A stretch of 64,000 nucleotides of DNA from assembly GCF_900110925.1 (NCBI RefSeq), contig NZ_FOFP01000018.1, forward strand, positions 30,032 through 94,031. Reading direction: 5' to 3'. The stretch's first letter is position 1; each line of letters opens with the position of its first letter. The notes beneath the pieces are model-generated. The model worked only from the letters and a program-made list of their open reading frames with translations. It did no database searches and was not told the DNA's origin. Shown here piece after piece: positions 1-8,363 of the stretch. The DNA comes from Pseudomonas cuatrocienegasensis (GTDB taxonomy: Bacteria > Pseudomonadota > Gammaproteobacteria > Pseudomonadales > Pseudomonadaceae). The position numbers were made by a program, and so were the translations under genes.

Positions 1-839
1 AGGCCTTGCTGGGCCAGGGCGATGACGTCCATGTAGCCTTCGACCACCATGATTTCATCGAGGTCGCGGTTGCTCTTGCGTGCCTCGTACAGGCCGTAGA
101 GTTCCTGGCCCTTGTGAAATACCGGGGTTTCCGGGGAGTTCAGGTACTTGGGTTTGTCGTCGCCCAGCACTCGGCCGCCAAAGGCGATGACCCGGCCGCG
201 GCTGTCGCGAATGGGGAAGATCACCCGATCGCGGAAGCGGTCGTAGCGTTTGCCGCTGTCGGCGTTTTCCACCAGCAGGCCGGCGTCGATCATGGCTTTT
301 TGCTGCAGGGTATCGCTGGCCAGGTGCTTGAGCAGGTTGTCCCACCCTGGTGGGGCGAAGCCCAGGCCGAAGTCGCGGGCGATCTCACCGGTCAGGCCGC
401 GGCCCTTGAGGTAGTCGACGGCGGCGCGGCGCTGGGGGTGGCTCTTGAGCGCTTGGCGGTAGTAGTCGGCGGCGGCGCTCAGCAGCGGGTAGAGCGGTGA
501 GTCGGTGGGCTGGCGCGGCTTGCTGGGGCGGCCGTTGTCTTCGCGCGGGATTTCCATGCCGGCGCGCTTGGCCAGGTCCTCGATCGCCTGGGGGAAGTCC
601 AGTTGGTCGTGGTCCATGACGAACCCCAGGGCGTTGCCGCCGGCGCCGCAACCAAAGCAGTAATAGAACTGCTTGTCCGGGCTGACGCTGAACGAGGGGG
701 TCTTTTCTTTGTGGAACGGGCAGCAGGCGGTGTAGTTCTTGCCGGCTTTTTTCAGCTGGATGCGCGAAGACACCACGTCGACGATGTCGGTGCGGTTGAG
801 CAGGTCATCGATAAAGGACTGTGGGATCAGGCCGGCCAT
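1..839 (-). CDS. dnaG: DNA primase, N-terminal part (gene continues beyond window edge)
   Basis: Primase makes the RNA primers used by DNA polymerase III at the replication fork. About 279 N-terminal residues are visible. The CHC2-type zinc ribbon has Cys40, His43, Cys61 and Cys64. A core domain follows, and the start of the TOPRIM catalytic domain (VVEGYMD motif with the metal-binding Glu) sits at the window edge. The ATG at 837-839 begins MAGLIPQSFI, the usual primase start. It lies downstream of rpsU on the same strand, with a terminator-like attenuator between them, as in the rpsU-dnaG-rpoD macromolecular synthesis operon. The gene is cut by the window, not truncated biologically. Confidence 0.97.
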   Translation of the reverse strand, partial: MAGLIPQSFIDDLLNRTDIVDVVSSRIQLKKAGKNYTACCPFHKEKTPSFSVSPDKQFYYCFGCGAGGNALGFVMDHDQLDFPQAIEDLAKRAGMEIPREDNGRPSKPRQPTDSPLYPLLSAAADYYRQALKSHPQRRAAVDYLKGRGLTGEIARDFGLGFAPPGWDNLLKHLASDTLQQKAMIDAGLLVENADSGKRYDRFRDRVIFPIRDSRGRVIAFGGRVLGDDKPKYLNSPETPVFHKGQELYGLYEARKSNRDLDEIMVVEGYMDVIALAQQG

Positions 840-891
840 AGGTGCTCAGAATACTGCCGTGCGAGGCGGCTGGACAGGTCGGGCAGAAACT

Positions 892-929
892 AAAAGACTC
901 CGATCGTCACCCGAGGGTGGCGCGGAGTC
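892..929 (-). terminator. Intrinsic terminator/attenuator between rpsU and dnaG
   Basis: A 7-bp stem (896-902 with 923-929) encloses a smaller CACCC/GGGTG hairpin. On the minus strand it is followed by four T residues (892-895). In this operon family a partial terminator here lets rpsU be expressed far above dnaG. A second GC-rich hairpin, with stem CGCCCGG at 939-945 and its complement at 951-957, lies just upstream. Confidence 0.7.
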
Positions 930-980
930 CTTGAGCGACGCCCGGACAAGCCGGGCGCAGGGCGTTACGCGTGTACGGTA

Positions 981-1196
981 TTAGTACAGGCGGACGCTGC
1001 GACGCTGCTCGCGTTGTACTTTCTTCGCGTGACGCTTAACTGCGGCTGCAGCCTTGCGCTTACGCTCGGAAGTCGGTTTTTCATAGAATTCGCGGCTACG
1101 AACTTCAGCCAGAACACCGGCTTTTTCGCAGGAGCGCTTGAAACGACGCAGAGCTACGTCGAAGGGTTCGTTCTCTTTAACTTTGACGGCTGGCAT
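981..1196 (-). CDS. rpsU: 30S ribosomal protein S21
   Basis: A 71-residue, very basic protein of the small ribosomal subunit, needed for translation initiation on natural mRNAs. The sequence begins MPAVKVKENE and ends QRRSVRLY, the full family length. The open frame extends upstream, but the ATG at 1194-1196 gives the canonical start and has a GAAGG Shine-Dalgarno-like sequence upstream. It is the first gene of the rpsU-dnaG unit and is transcribed divergently from tsaD. Confidence 0.98.
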   Translation of the reverse strand: MPAVKVKENEPFDVALRRFKRSCEKAGVLAEVRSREFYEKPTSERKRKAAAAVKRHAKKVQREQRRSVRLY

Positions 1197-1279
1197 CCAG
1201 GGCGTACCTTCTTTATTACCGGGGGTAACGTTGCTCCTGGCAAATGGCGCTGGAGAACGTAGGTTTTTAAGGGTTGCGG

Positions 1280-1308
1280 ATGTTACCGTCTCATCGCCCG
1301 GAATGCAA
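1280..1308 (-). promoter_or_regulatory. Candidate sigma-70 promoter of rpsU-dnaG
   Basis: On the minus strand, TTGCAT (1303-1308) and TAACAT (1280-1285) are separated by 17 bp and lie about 85 bp upstream of the rpsU start. This is a match to -35/-10 consensus only. Confidence 0.45.
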
Positions 1309-1406
1309 AGCCTCTGATCGAAAACCGCTAGGCGGCGTGCGGGGCTGGCCATTATCATGCGCGGCTTGCGTGATTACGCCCCCCTTTTTGAATGAAGGCG
1401 ACCGCC

Positions 1407-2432
1407 ATGTTGGTACTGGGACTGGAAACCTCCTGCGATGAAACCGGTGTCGCGCTCTATGACAGTGAGCGCGGCCTGCTGGCCGATGCCCTGTTCAGCC
1501 AGATCGACCTGCACCGCGTCTATGGCGGCGTGGTGCCTGAGCTGGCCTCGCGTGACCACGTCAAACGCATGCTGCCGCTGATCCGCCAGGTGCTCGAGGA
1601 GGCCGGCTGCACGGCCGCGCAGATCGACGCTGTGGCCTATACCGCCGGCCCCGGGCTGGTTGGCGCGTTGCTGGTCGGTGCGTCCTGCGCCCAGGCGATG
1701 GCGTTCGCCTGGGGCGTGCCGGCGCTCGGTGTTCACCATATGGAAGGTCACTTGCTGGCGCCGATGCTGGAGGCCACACCGCCGGCGTTTCCGTTCGTCG
1801 CCTTGCTGGTTTCCGGCGGCCATACCCAACTGGTTCGCGTCGATGGCATCGGCCAGTACCAACTGCTCGGCGAGTCCCTGGACGATGCGGCTGGGGAGGC
1901 GTTCGACAAGACTGCCAAGCTGATGGGCCTGCCGTATCCCGGCGGCCCCGAGATCGCCCGTATCGCCGAGGCCGGTGTGGCGGGGCGCTTCGTCTTCCCC
2001 CGGCCGATGACCGATCGCCCCGGGCTGGACTTCAGCTTCAGCGGCCTCAAGACCTTTACTTTGAACACCTGGCAGCAGTGTCAGGCCAGCGGCGACGACA
2101 GCGAGCAGACCCGTTGCGATGTGGCCCACGCGTTCCAGCAGGCGGTGGTCGATACCCTGACCATCAAGTGCCGCCGCGCGCTCAAGCAGACCGGCCTGAA
2201 CAGCCTGGTGATCGCCGGCGGCGTCAGCGCCAACAAGGCCTTGCGGCAGTCCCTGGAGCAGATGCTCGGCTCGATCAATGGGCAGGTATTCTATGCACGT
2301 CCGGCGTTCTGCACCGACAATGGCGCCATGATCGCCTACGCCGGTTGCCAGCGTCTGCTGGCTGGCCAGCATGAAGATTTGAGCATCAGCGTGCAGGCGC
2401 GCTGGCCGATGGAGCAGTTGCCGGCACTGTGA
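1407..2432 (+). CDS. tsaD: tRNA N6-adenosine threonylcarbamoyltransferase
   Basis: The TsaD subunit (formerly Gcp) of the TsaBDE complex transfers threonylcarbamoyl from threonylcarbamoyl-AMP to A37 of ANN-decoding tRNAs, giving t6A. The protein has 341 residues, full family length. The ASKHA fold is shown by LGLETSCDETG at the N-terminus, the metal-ligand pair His111/His115 (HMEGH), and SGGHTQL further on. An ATG also exists at 1392, but GAAGG sits immediately after it and 6-10 bases before the ATG at 1407, so 1407 is preferred. It is divergent from rpsU, as in many gammaproteobacteria. Confidence 0.97.
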   Translation: MLVLGLETSCDETGVALYDSERGLLADALFSQIDLHRVYGGVVPELASRDHVKRMLPLIRQVLEEAGCTAAQIDAVAYTAGPGLVGALLVGASCAQAMAFAWGVPALGVHHMEGHLLAPMLEATPPAFPFVALLVSGGHTQLVRVDGIGQYQLLGESLDDAAGEAFDKTAKLMGLPYPGGPEIARIAEAGVAGRFVFPRPMTDRPGLDFSFSGLKTFTLNTWQQCQASGDDSEQTRCDVAHAFQQAVVDTLTIKCRRALKQTGLNSLVIAGGVSANKALRQSLEQMLGSINGQVFYARPAFCTDNGAMIAYAGCQRLLAGQHEDLSISVQARWPMEQLPAL

Positions 2433-2440
2433 ACCGCTGG

Positions 2441-3010
2441 TTAGAAGTGTCGTTCCCGCCCGGCGAACAGGTCGCGTAGATTGCTGCGGTGGCGCCAGAC
2501 GATCAGCCCACAGAGCACGCACATCGGCAACAAGGCAGCCGGTTGCTGCCAGGCCAGCAGTGGCAGGGTCAGCGGCGTGGCGATCAGCGCCGCGAGGGAG
2601 CTGGTGCGAGTCATGATGAAGGTCAACAGCCAGGCGGCGATGGCCAGCAGCGCTGCTGGCGGGTAAAGCCCCAGTAACATGCCGGCAGCGGTGGCGACAC
2701 CCTTGCCGCCACGGAAGCGGAAGTACAGGGGGTAGAGGTGACCAATCACCGCTGCCAGGCCCAGCCAGGCTTGTTGTTGCAGGCTGAAACCGAGCAGTTT
2801 GGCCAGCAGTACCGGCAGCAGGCCTTTGAGCAGGTCGCCGAGCAGGGTGAGAATCGCCAGCTTGCGACCGGCGACGCGTAGCATGTTGGTCGCGCCGGGG
2901 TTGCCCGAACCGCTGATGCGCGGGTCGGCACGCCCGGCCAGGCGACTGAGCAGGATGGCGAAGGACAGGGAGCCGAGCAGGTAGGCGAGGATCGCCAGCA
3001 ACCAAAACAT
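2441..3010 (-). CDS. plsY: Acyl-phosphate:glycerol-3-phosphate acyltransferase PlsY
   Basis: Inner-membrane enzyme of phospholipid synthesis that makes lysophosphatidic acid from acyl-phosphate (made by PlsX) and glycerol-3-phosphate. The 189-residue protein is strongly hydrophobic with several membrane segments. It has the conserved SGSGNPGATNMLR motif and a glycine-rich FRGGKGVAT motif. The start at 3008-3010 (MFWLLAILAY) is the family start; upstream in-frame ATGs would add an atypical tail. It converges on tsaD with an 8-base gap and diverges from folB. Confidence 0.95.
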   Translation of the reverse strand: MFWLLAILAYLLGSLSFAILLSRLAGRADPRISGSGNPGATNMLRVAGRKLAILTLLGDLLKGLLPVLLAKLLGFSLQQQAWLGLAAVIGHLYPLYFRFRGGKGVATAAGMLLGLYPPAALLAIAAWLLTFIMTRTSSLAALIATPLTLPLLAWQQPAALLPMCVLCGLIVWRHRSNLRDLFAGRERHF

Positions 3011-3083
3011 GGTAACCATTCCGGGCATGGGATGGCCGATTCTAACGAGGTGCGACGCCCTTGTCGTGCCGTGGAGAGCGTGC

Positions 3084-3440
3084 TTGGACACAGTCTTTAT
3101 TCAGGGTCTGGAAGTCGATACGGTGATTGGTGCCTACGACTGGGAACGGACCATCCGCCAGTGCCTGAGCCTTGACCTGCAGTTCGCCTGGGACAACCGC
3201 GCGGCGGCGGTCGACGATGACCTGAGCAAGGCCCTGGACTACGCTGCGGTGTCCGCGCGGATCCAGGCCTTCGCTACGGATTCGAGCTTTATCCTGGTGG
3301 AAACCTTCGCCGAACGTCTGGCTGCGGTGCTGATGAGCGAGTTCCAGATTCCCTGGCTGCGGCTGAAACTGACCAAGCCGGGTGCCGTGCCGGCTGCCCG
3401 TGGCGGTGTCGGCGTGGAGATCGAGCGCGGATGTCGCTGA
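3084..3440 (+). CDS. folB: Dihydroneopterin aldolase, probable TTG start
   Basis: Folate pathway enzyme that cleaves 7,8-dihydroneopterin to 6-hydroxymethyl-dihydropterin and glycolaldehyde. From a TTG at 3084-3086 the product is 118 residues starting (M)DTVFIQGLEVDTVIGAYDWER, which matches family length and N-terminus. GGAGAG (3073-3078) is well placed for this TTG. The only in-frame ATG is at 3009, overlapping the plsY start, and would add an unrelated 25-residue tail. The conserved LKLTKPGA segment near the C-terminus carries the catalytic lysine. The stop overlaps the folK start by 10 bases, suggesting coupled translation. Confidence 0.9.
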   Translation: MDTVFIQGLEVDTVIGAYDWERTIRQCLSLDLQFAWDNRAAAVDDDLSKALDYAAVSARIQAFATDSSFILVETFAERLAAVLMSEFQIPWLRLKLTKPGAVPAARGGVGVEIERGCR

Positions 3441-3964
3441 CCCCGGTTCTGCTCGGGCTCGGCAGCAATATCGAGCGCGAACCCCATTTGTGCGCCGGGC
3501 TCGATGCCCTGGCCGAGCTGCTGACCGACATGCGCTGCTCGCCGGTGTTCGAGAGCCAGGCGGTCGGCATCAAGAGTGGGCCTTTCTATAATCTGGTAGT
3601 GGCCGGGCAGTGCGCGTTATCGCTGCGCGACCTGGACCGCCGGCTGAAATTCATCGAGGCCGATAACGGCCGCTACGCACCGGACCGCAAGGGCTTGCCA
3701 CTGGATATCGACGTGCTGCTGTACGGCGACCTGGTCGGCAACTTCGATGGGTTGATCCTGCCGCGGGCGGAGATTCTGCGTAATGCCTTCGTGTTGCGCC
3801 CGCTGGCGCTGCTGGTGCCTGAGCGCCTGCACCCGGGTGAGCAGCGCAGTTTTGCGGATTTGTGGCAGGCGGCGCAGATCGATCAGCAACTGCAACCGGT
3901 GGCCTTCCAGTGGCGTGATCGCGAGTTGACCCCGGCGGAGCTGCTGCAGGGGCATTCTTCGTAG
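3431..3964 (+). CDS. folK: 2-amino-4-hydroxy-6-hydroxymethyldihydropteridine pyrophosphokinase
   Basis: HPPK transfers pyrophosphate from ATP to the product of FolB in folate synthesis. The 177-residue protein shows the N-terminal LLGLGSNIE motif and the DRKGLPLDIDVLLYGD region that binds pterin and magnesium. It overlaps folB by 10 bases, so the two consecutive folate steps are probably translated together. It is slightly longer than E. coli FolK at the C-terminus. Confidence 0.95.
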   Translation: MSLTPVLLGLGSNIEREPHLCAGLDALAELLTDMRCSPVFESQAVGIKSGPFYNLVVAGQCALSLRDLDRRLKFIEADNGRYAPDRKGLPLDIDVLLYGDLVGNFDGLILPRAEILRNAFVLRPLALLVPERLHPGEQRSFADLWQAAQIDQQLQPVAFQWRDRELTPAELLQGHSS

Positions 3965-4016
3965 CCTGGTGTGGCGGGTGCCATCCGGGCGATTTTGCTT
4001 AGATCGTGCAGACGCT

Positions 4017-4109
4017 ATCGCGAATAAATTCGCTCCTACAAAAAACCACCAGCCTGTCGCCCGAATGCAGGCGCAACACAAAACCTGTAGGAGCGAATTT
4101 ATTCGCGAT
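4017..4109. repeat. REP doublet (REPIN-like) with perfect 24-bp inverted arms
   Basis: A 24-bp sequence at 4017-4040 (core GCGAATAAATTCGCTCC) recurs as an exact inverted copy at 4086-4109, separated by 45 bp. It lies between the convergent genes folK and cca. The same 24-mer occurs once more at 14950-14973. This fits the Pseudomonas REP/REPIN class, non-autonomous palindromic repeats mobilised by RAYT transposases. No RAYT gene is in the window. Confidence 0.85.
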
Positions 4110-5346
4110 CCGGCCCAGGCACGCTCTTAAGGGCCTTGTAGGCTTTGAGCGCTTGCAGGCGTTCGCGGTTGAGTGCTTCGCCCAGCTCTGCACCTTTGAA
4201 GCCCTTCTCCAGCAAGGGTTTGACTGCGACCTGGCGCGCCACATCGGCGGCGCCGAGCAGGTAGGCGGCTTGGGGGTAGTCGCGCTGCTCGAGGCCAGTG
4301 CGGCCGCGGGCATCCATCTCGCAGGCGGCGACGAAGGTCTCGAAGCGCTGCGGGCGGCGGTAGACGTCGAAGCGTTGCAGCAGCTCAAGCAAAGTCGAGG
4401 CCTTGAGCTCCAGGGCGCGATGGCCGTGGGTGTGAAACTCGCCCACCAGCAGCGCCAGTTCGGCGCAGTCACGCGGCACCTTGCAGCGCTCGTTGATGGC
4501 CTGTATCAGGCGTACGCCCCGGTGTTCGTGGGCGATATGCCGGGGCCACTCAGCCTCGGGTGTGAGTCCCTTGCCCACGTCATGCAGCAGGCAGGCCCAG
4601 CGCACCTCTAGCGGCTGCGCATGCTCGGCACATTGGCGCAGCACGGCGAGCACATGGGCGCCGGTGTCGATTTCCGGGTGATGGGCCGGCGGTTGCTGCA
4701 CGCCGAACAGCGCGTCGACTTCCGGCAGCAGCGCCGCCAGGGCGCCGCAGGCGCGCAGCACCTCGATAAACACATCCGGGCGCGGCTCCATAAGGGCGCG
4801 GGAGATTTCCTTCCAGCTGCGTTCAGGGGTGAGCGCGCTCAGTTCGCCTGACTCGCTCAGCTCGCGCATCAGCGCCAGGGTTTCATCGGCAACGCGAAAG
4901 CCCAGGGGGGCATAGCGCGCGGCAAAGCGCGCTACGCGCAAGACGCGCAGCGGGTCCTCGGCGAACGCTGGGGAGACATGGCGCAGCAGGCGCGCCTGCA
5001 GGTCGCGCTGGCCGCCATGCGGGTCGATGACTTGGCCGTGGTCATCTTCGGCCATGGCATTGACCGTGAGATCGCGGCGAATCAGGTCGTCTTCCAGGGT
5101 GACATCGGGGCTGGCGTAAAAGGTAAAGCCGCCATAACCGCGGCCGCTCTTGCGCTCGGTGCGTGCCAGGGCATATTCCTCGCCGGTCTGCGGGTGCAGG
5201 AACACCGGGAAATCCGCGCCGACCGGGCGATAGCCCAGGGCCTGCATCTGCTCGGCCGTGGCGCCGACCACCACCCAGTCCACCTCGGTGATCGGGCGCT
5301 GCAACAGGCGGTCGCGCACGGCGCCGCCCACTCTATAAATCTGCAT
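4099..5346 (-). CDS. cca: CCA-adding tRNA nucleotidyltransferase (multifunctional, HD domain)
   Basis: Adds or repairs the CCA tail of tRNAs without a template. The 415-residue class II enzyme has the GGAVRD motif (residues 7-12) followed by the head carboxylate motif, a long family-typical neck region, and a C-terminal HD domain (LLHDVGKG), as in E. coli Cca with phosphodiesterase/phosphatase activity. The catalytic DxD motif reads Glu21-Val-Asp23 here, a conservative change from the usual Asp-x-Asp. The 3' end of the gene overlaps the right arm of the REP doublet by 11 bp, so the last codons come from repeat sequence. Confidence 0.96.
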   Translation of the reverse strand: MQIYRVGGAVRDRLLQRPITEVDWVVVGATAEQMQALGYRPVGADFPVFLHPQTGEEYALARTERKSGRGYGGFTFYASPDVTLEDDLIRRDLTVNAMAEDDHGQVIDPHGGQRDLQARLLRHVSPAFAEDPLRVLRVARFAARYAPLGFRVADETLALMRELSESGELSALTPERSWKEISRALMEPRPDVFIEVLRACGALAALLPEVDALFGVQQPPAHHPEIDTGAHVLAVLRQCAEHAQPLEVRWACLLHDVGKGLTPEAEWPRHIAHEHRGVRLIQAINERCKVPRDCAELALLVGEFHTHGHRALELKASTLLELLQRFDVYRRPQRFETFVAACEMDARGRTGLEQRDYPQAAYLLGAADVARQVAVKPLLEKGFKGAELGEALNRERLQALKAYKALKSVPGPDRE

Positions 5347-5424
5347 GGTTACCTCCGTTGGCGCAGAGGATACCGGTTGTGCCCTGTACAGGTGTAGCGC
5401 GGCGGGCCCTGGTGGGCCCGGCGC

Positions 5425-6996
5425 TCAGATCGGCGGGATGATTAGATCCAGACGCGGGTAGTCGCCGTCTGGGCTGCTGTCGGCCCGCGGCGGGACATGG
5501 TGGGTATTGACCAGTTGATCGCCTTGCAGGGTTTCCAGGTGGATGTCGAAGCCCCAGAGGCGATGCAGGTGCTTGAGCACTTCCTCGGTGGAGGCGCCCA
5601 GGGGTTTGCGGTCGTGCTGCTGGTGACGCAGGGTCAGCGAGCGGTCGCCGCGACGGTCGATGCTCCAGATCTGCACATTGGGTTCGCGGTTGCCCAGGTT
5701 GTACTGCGCGGCCAGGGTCTCGCGGATGGCGCGGTAGCCGATTTCGTCATGGATCGCCGGCACGCTCAGTTCGTCCTTCTGGTCGTCGTCGAGCACGCTG
5801 AACAGCTTGAGGTCGCGGATCACCTTGGGTGAGAGGTACTGCAGGATAAAGCTTTCGTCCTTGAAGCTGTTCATGGCGAATTTCAGGGTGCTGAGCCAGT
5901 CGCTGCCGGCAATGTCCGGGAACCAGTGGCGGTCCTCTTCGGTGGGCGCCTCGCAGATACGGCGGATGTCGCGGTACATGGCAAAGCCCAGGGCGTAGGG
6001 GTTGATGCCGCTGTAGTAGGGGCTGTCGAAGGCCGGTTGGTAGACCACGCTGGTGTGCGACTGGAGGAACTCCATCATAAAGCCGTCGGTGACCAGGCCT
6101 TCGTCGTACAGGTCGTTCATCAGGGTGTAGTGCCAGAAGGTCGCCCAGCCTTCGTTCATCACCTGGGTCTGGCGCTGCGGGTAGAAGTACTGGGCGATCT
6201 TGCGCACGATGCGCACGATCTCGCGCTGCCAGGGCTCCAGCAGGGGCGCGTGTTTTTCCAGGAAATAGAGGATGTTTTCCTGGGGTTCGGCGGGGAAGCG
6301 CTTGTTGTCCTTGTCGCCGCCTTTGCTGGCGCTTTTCGGGATGGTGCGCCACAGGTCGTTGATCTGCTTTTGCAGGTGCTCTTCGCGGTCCTTCATGCGC
6401 CGCCGTTCTTCCTCGGCGGAAATCGGGTAGGGGCGTTTGTAGCGGTCCACGCCGTAGTTCATCAGGGCATGACAGGAGTCGATCAGGTCCTCCACCGCGT
6501 CGATGCCGTGGCGCTCTTCGCATTGGGTGATGTACTGCTTGGCGAACACCAGATAATCGATGATCGAACTGGCATCGGTCCAGGTACGGAACAGGTAGTT
6601 GCCCTTGAAGAAGCTGTTGTGGCCGTAGCAGGCGTGGGCGATCACCAGGGCCTGCATGCAGATGGTGTTTTCTTCCATCAGGTAGGCGATGCAGGGGTCG
6701 GAGTTGATCACGATTTCGTAGGCCAGGCCCATCTGCCCGCGCTTGTAGCCCTTCTCGGTGGCGAGGAATTGCTTGCCGTAGGACCAGTGGTGATAGCCCA
6801 GGGGCATGCCGACCGAGGCGTAGGCGTCCATCATCTGCTCGGCGGTGATCACCTCGATCTGGTTGGGGTAGGTGTCCAGCGCATAGCGCTCGGCGAGCCG
6901 GCCGATTTCCTTGTCGTAGGCGCGGATCAGCTCGAAGGTCCATTCCGAGCCGGTCGACAGGGGTTGGCGCAGATGGGCGCCCTCACGCTTGCTCAT
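5425..6996 (-). CDS. SpoVR family protein
   Basis: A 523-residue soluble protein of the SpoVR family (E. coli YcgB). Its biochemical role is not settled. In enteric bacteria it is linked to stationary-phase and stress responses, and in Bacillus to spore cortex formation. Family features include the N-terminal WTFELIRAYDKEIGRLAERYALDTYPNQIE-type region (residues ~18-48) and histidine-rich conserved segments such as YHHWSYGK and EGWATFWHYTLM. Its start overlaps the yeaH stop by 4 bases (6993-6996), so the two are very likely co-translated as the last genes of a prkA-yeaH-spoVR operon. Confidence 0.93.
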   Translation of the reverse strand: MSKREGAHLRQPLSTGSEWTFELIRAYDKEIGRLAERYALDTYPNQIEVITAEQMMDAYASVGMPLGYHHWSYGKQFLATEKGYKRGQMGLAYEIVINSDPCIAYLMEENTICMQALVIAHACYGHNSFFKGNYLFRTWTDASSIIDYLVFAKQYITQCEERHGIDAVEDLIDSCHALMNYGVDRYKRPYPISAEEERRRMKDREEHLQKQINDLWRTIPKSASKGGDKDNKRFPAEPQENILYFLEKHAPLLEPWQREIVRIVRKIAQYFYPQRQTQVMNEGWATFWHYTLMNDLYDEGLVTDGFMMEFLQSHTSVVYQPAFDSPYYSGINPYALGFAMYRDIRRICEAPTEEDRHWFPDIAGSDWLSTLKFAMNSFKDESFILQYLSPKVIRDLKLFSVLDDDQKDELSVPAIHDEIGYRAIRETLAAQYNLGNREPNVQIWSIDRRGDRSLTLRHQQHDRKPLGASTEEVLKHLHRLWGFDIHLETLQGDQLVNTHHVPPRADSSPDGDYPRLDLIIPPI

Positions 6997-8264
6997 GTGG
7001 CGAGCCTCCGCTGGAAGAGTTCGCGAAACACCGGGTAGATGTCCCCGGCCGACACCAGTTGTTGCTGGGCGAAGGTGTCGGCGAAGGACTCACAGACCTT
7101 TTCGTACTCGAACCACAGTGCCTGGTGTTCGCGCGGGGTGATCTCGACATAGGTGAAGTACTGCACGAACGGCATGATCTGCTTGGTCAGGATGTCGCGG
7201 CAGATCGGTGAGTCGTCGTTCCAGTTGTCGCCGTCGGAGGCCTGGGCGGCGTAGATGTTCCACTCGTTGACCGGGTAGCGCTCGGCCATGATCTCCTGCA
7301 TCAGCTTGAGGGCGCTGGAGACGATGGTGCCGCCGGTTTCGCGGGAGTAGAAGAACTCTTCCTCGTCGACCTCTTTGGCACTGGTGTGGTGGCGGATAAA
7401 CACCACGTCGATCTTCTCGTAGCTGCGCTTGAGGAACAGGTAAAGGAGGATGAAGAAGCGCTTGGCGATGTCCTTGGTGGCCTGGGTCATGGAGCCGGAA
7501 ACGTCCATCAGGCAGAACATCACGGCCTTGGAGCTGGGCTTGGGGTGTTTGACCAGCAGGTTGTATTTGAGGTCGAAGGTGTCGAGGAAGGGCACGCGAT
7601 GAATGCGCGCGCTGAGGCGTTCGATTTCCGCCTCGATGGTCTGGATATCGCCGAAGTTATCCGGCTCCTCGCGTTTCAGGCGCTCCAGTTCGGCTTGGGC
7701 TTCGCGCAGTTTGGCGCGACTGGAGCCGGACAGGGCGATACGCCGGGCATGGGCCGAGCGCAGGGTGCGGACGATGTTGATGCGCGCGGGGTTGCCTTCA
7801 TTGCTGATGCCGGCGCGCACGGTCTTGAAGGTTTCGACGCCGGTCAGCTGACGCTTGACCAGGTTGGGCAGCTCGAGGTCCTCGAACATGAAATCGAGAA
7901 ACTCCTCCTGGGTGATCTGGAAGACGAACTCATCCATGCCGTCCCCGGAGTTGCCCGCCTTGCCCGCGCCCTTGCCGCCGCCACCGCCTTGCGGGCGGGG
8001 AATGCGATCCCCCGTGGTGAACTCGCGGTTGCCGGGGTGCACCGTGGTCTGCCGGCCACCGCGGCCGTGGTGCAGCACCGGCTCGTCGATGTCGCGGCCG
8101 GGAATACTGATTTGCTCGCCGTGCTCCATGTCGGTAATGGAGCGTTTGCTGACCGCGTCTTCCACGGCCTTTTTGATGTGGTCACGGTAACGCCGCAGGA
8201 ACCGCTGACGGTTTACCGTGCTCTTGTTCTTGCCGTTCAGACGCCGGTCGATCACATAGCTCAT
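6993..8264 (-). CDS. yeaH: YeaH/YhbH family protein (DUF444)
   Basis: A 423-residue cytoplasmic protein usually encoded with the PrkA kinase and SpoVR. It carries a von Willebrand A-like fold with the metal site motif DVSGS (in CLMDVSGSM) and a downstream GGTIVSSAL threonine. The N-terminal third has a glycine-rich, low-complexity stretch (GGGGGKGAGKAG). The start at 8262-8264 (MSYVIDRRLNG) follows a strong GGAGGGG ribosome site. In E. coli, yeaGH is RpoS- and nitrogen-starvation-linked; the molecular role of YeaH is unknown. Confidence 0.93.
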   Translation of the reverse strand: MSYVIDRRLNGKNKSTVNRQRFLRRYRDHIKKAVEDAVSKRSITDMEHGEQISIPGRDIDEPVLHHGRGGRQTTVHPGNREFTTGDRIPRPQGGGGGKGAGKAGNSGDGMDEFVFQITQEEFLDFMFEDLELPNLVKRQLTGVETFKTVRAGISNEGNPARINIVRTLRSAHARRIALSGSSRAKLREAQAELERLKREEPDNFGDIQTIEAEIERLSARIHRVPFLDTFDLKYNLLVKHPKPSSKAVMFCLMDVSGSMTQATKDIAKRFFILLYLFLKRSYEKIDVVFIRHHTSAKEVDEEEFFYSRETGGTIVSSALKLMQEIMAERYPVNEWNIYAAQASDGDNWNDDSPICRDILTKQIMPFVQYFTYVEITPREHQALWFEYEKVCESFADTFAQQQLVSAGDIYPVFRELFQRRLAT

Positions 8265-8277
8265 AAGCCCCTCCGGG

Positions 8278-8361
8278 GCAGCTATAAGCCGCAAGCTGCA
8301 CGCTGCAAGTGAAGCGCCGGTGACGCCTGCTTGTCGCGTGAAGCTTGTGGCTTGCCGCTGC
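8278..8361. repeat. Imperfect inverted repeat between prkA and yeaH
   Basis: The arms at 8278-8297 and 8342-8361 match at 16 of 20 positions as inverted copies and are rich in GCAAGCT/AGCTTG. This is a REP-like intergenic hairpin inside the operon. It could adjust relative expression of prkA and the downstream genes. Confidence 0.55.
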
Positions 8362-8363
8362 TC

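Noticed and set aside
1374..3005. A 543-codon minus-strand frame spanning tsaD and plsY
   Set aside because: Antisense to tsaD and out of frame in plsY; both real genes are clear.
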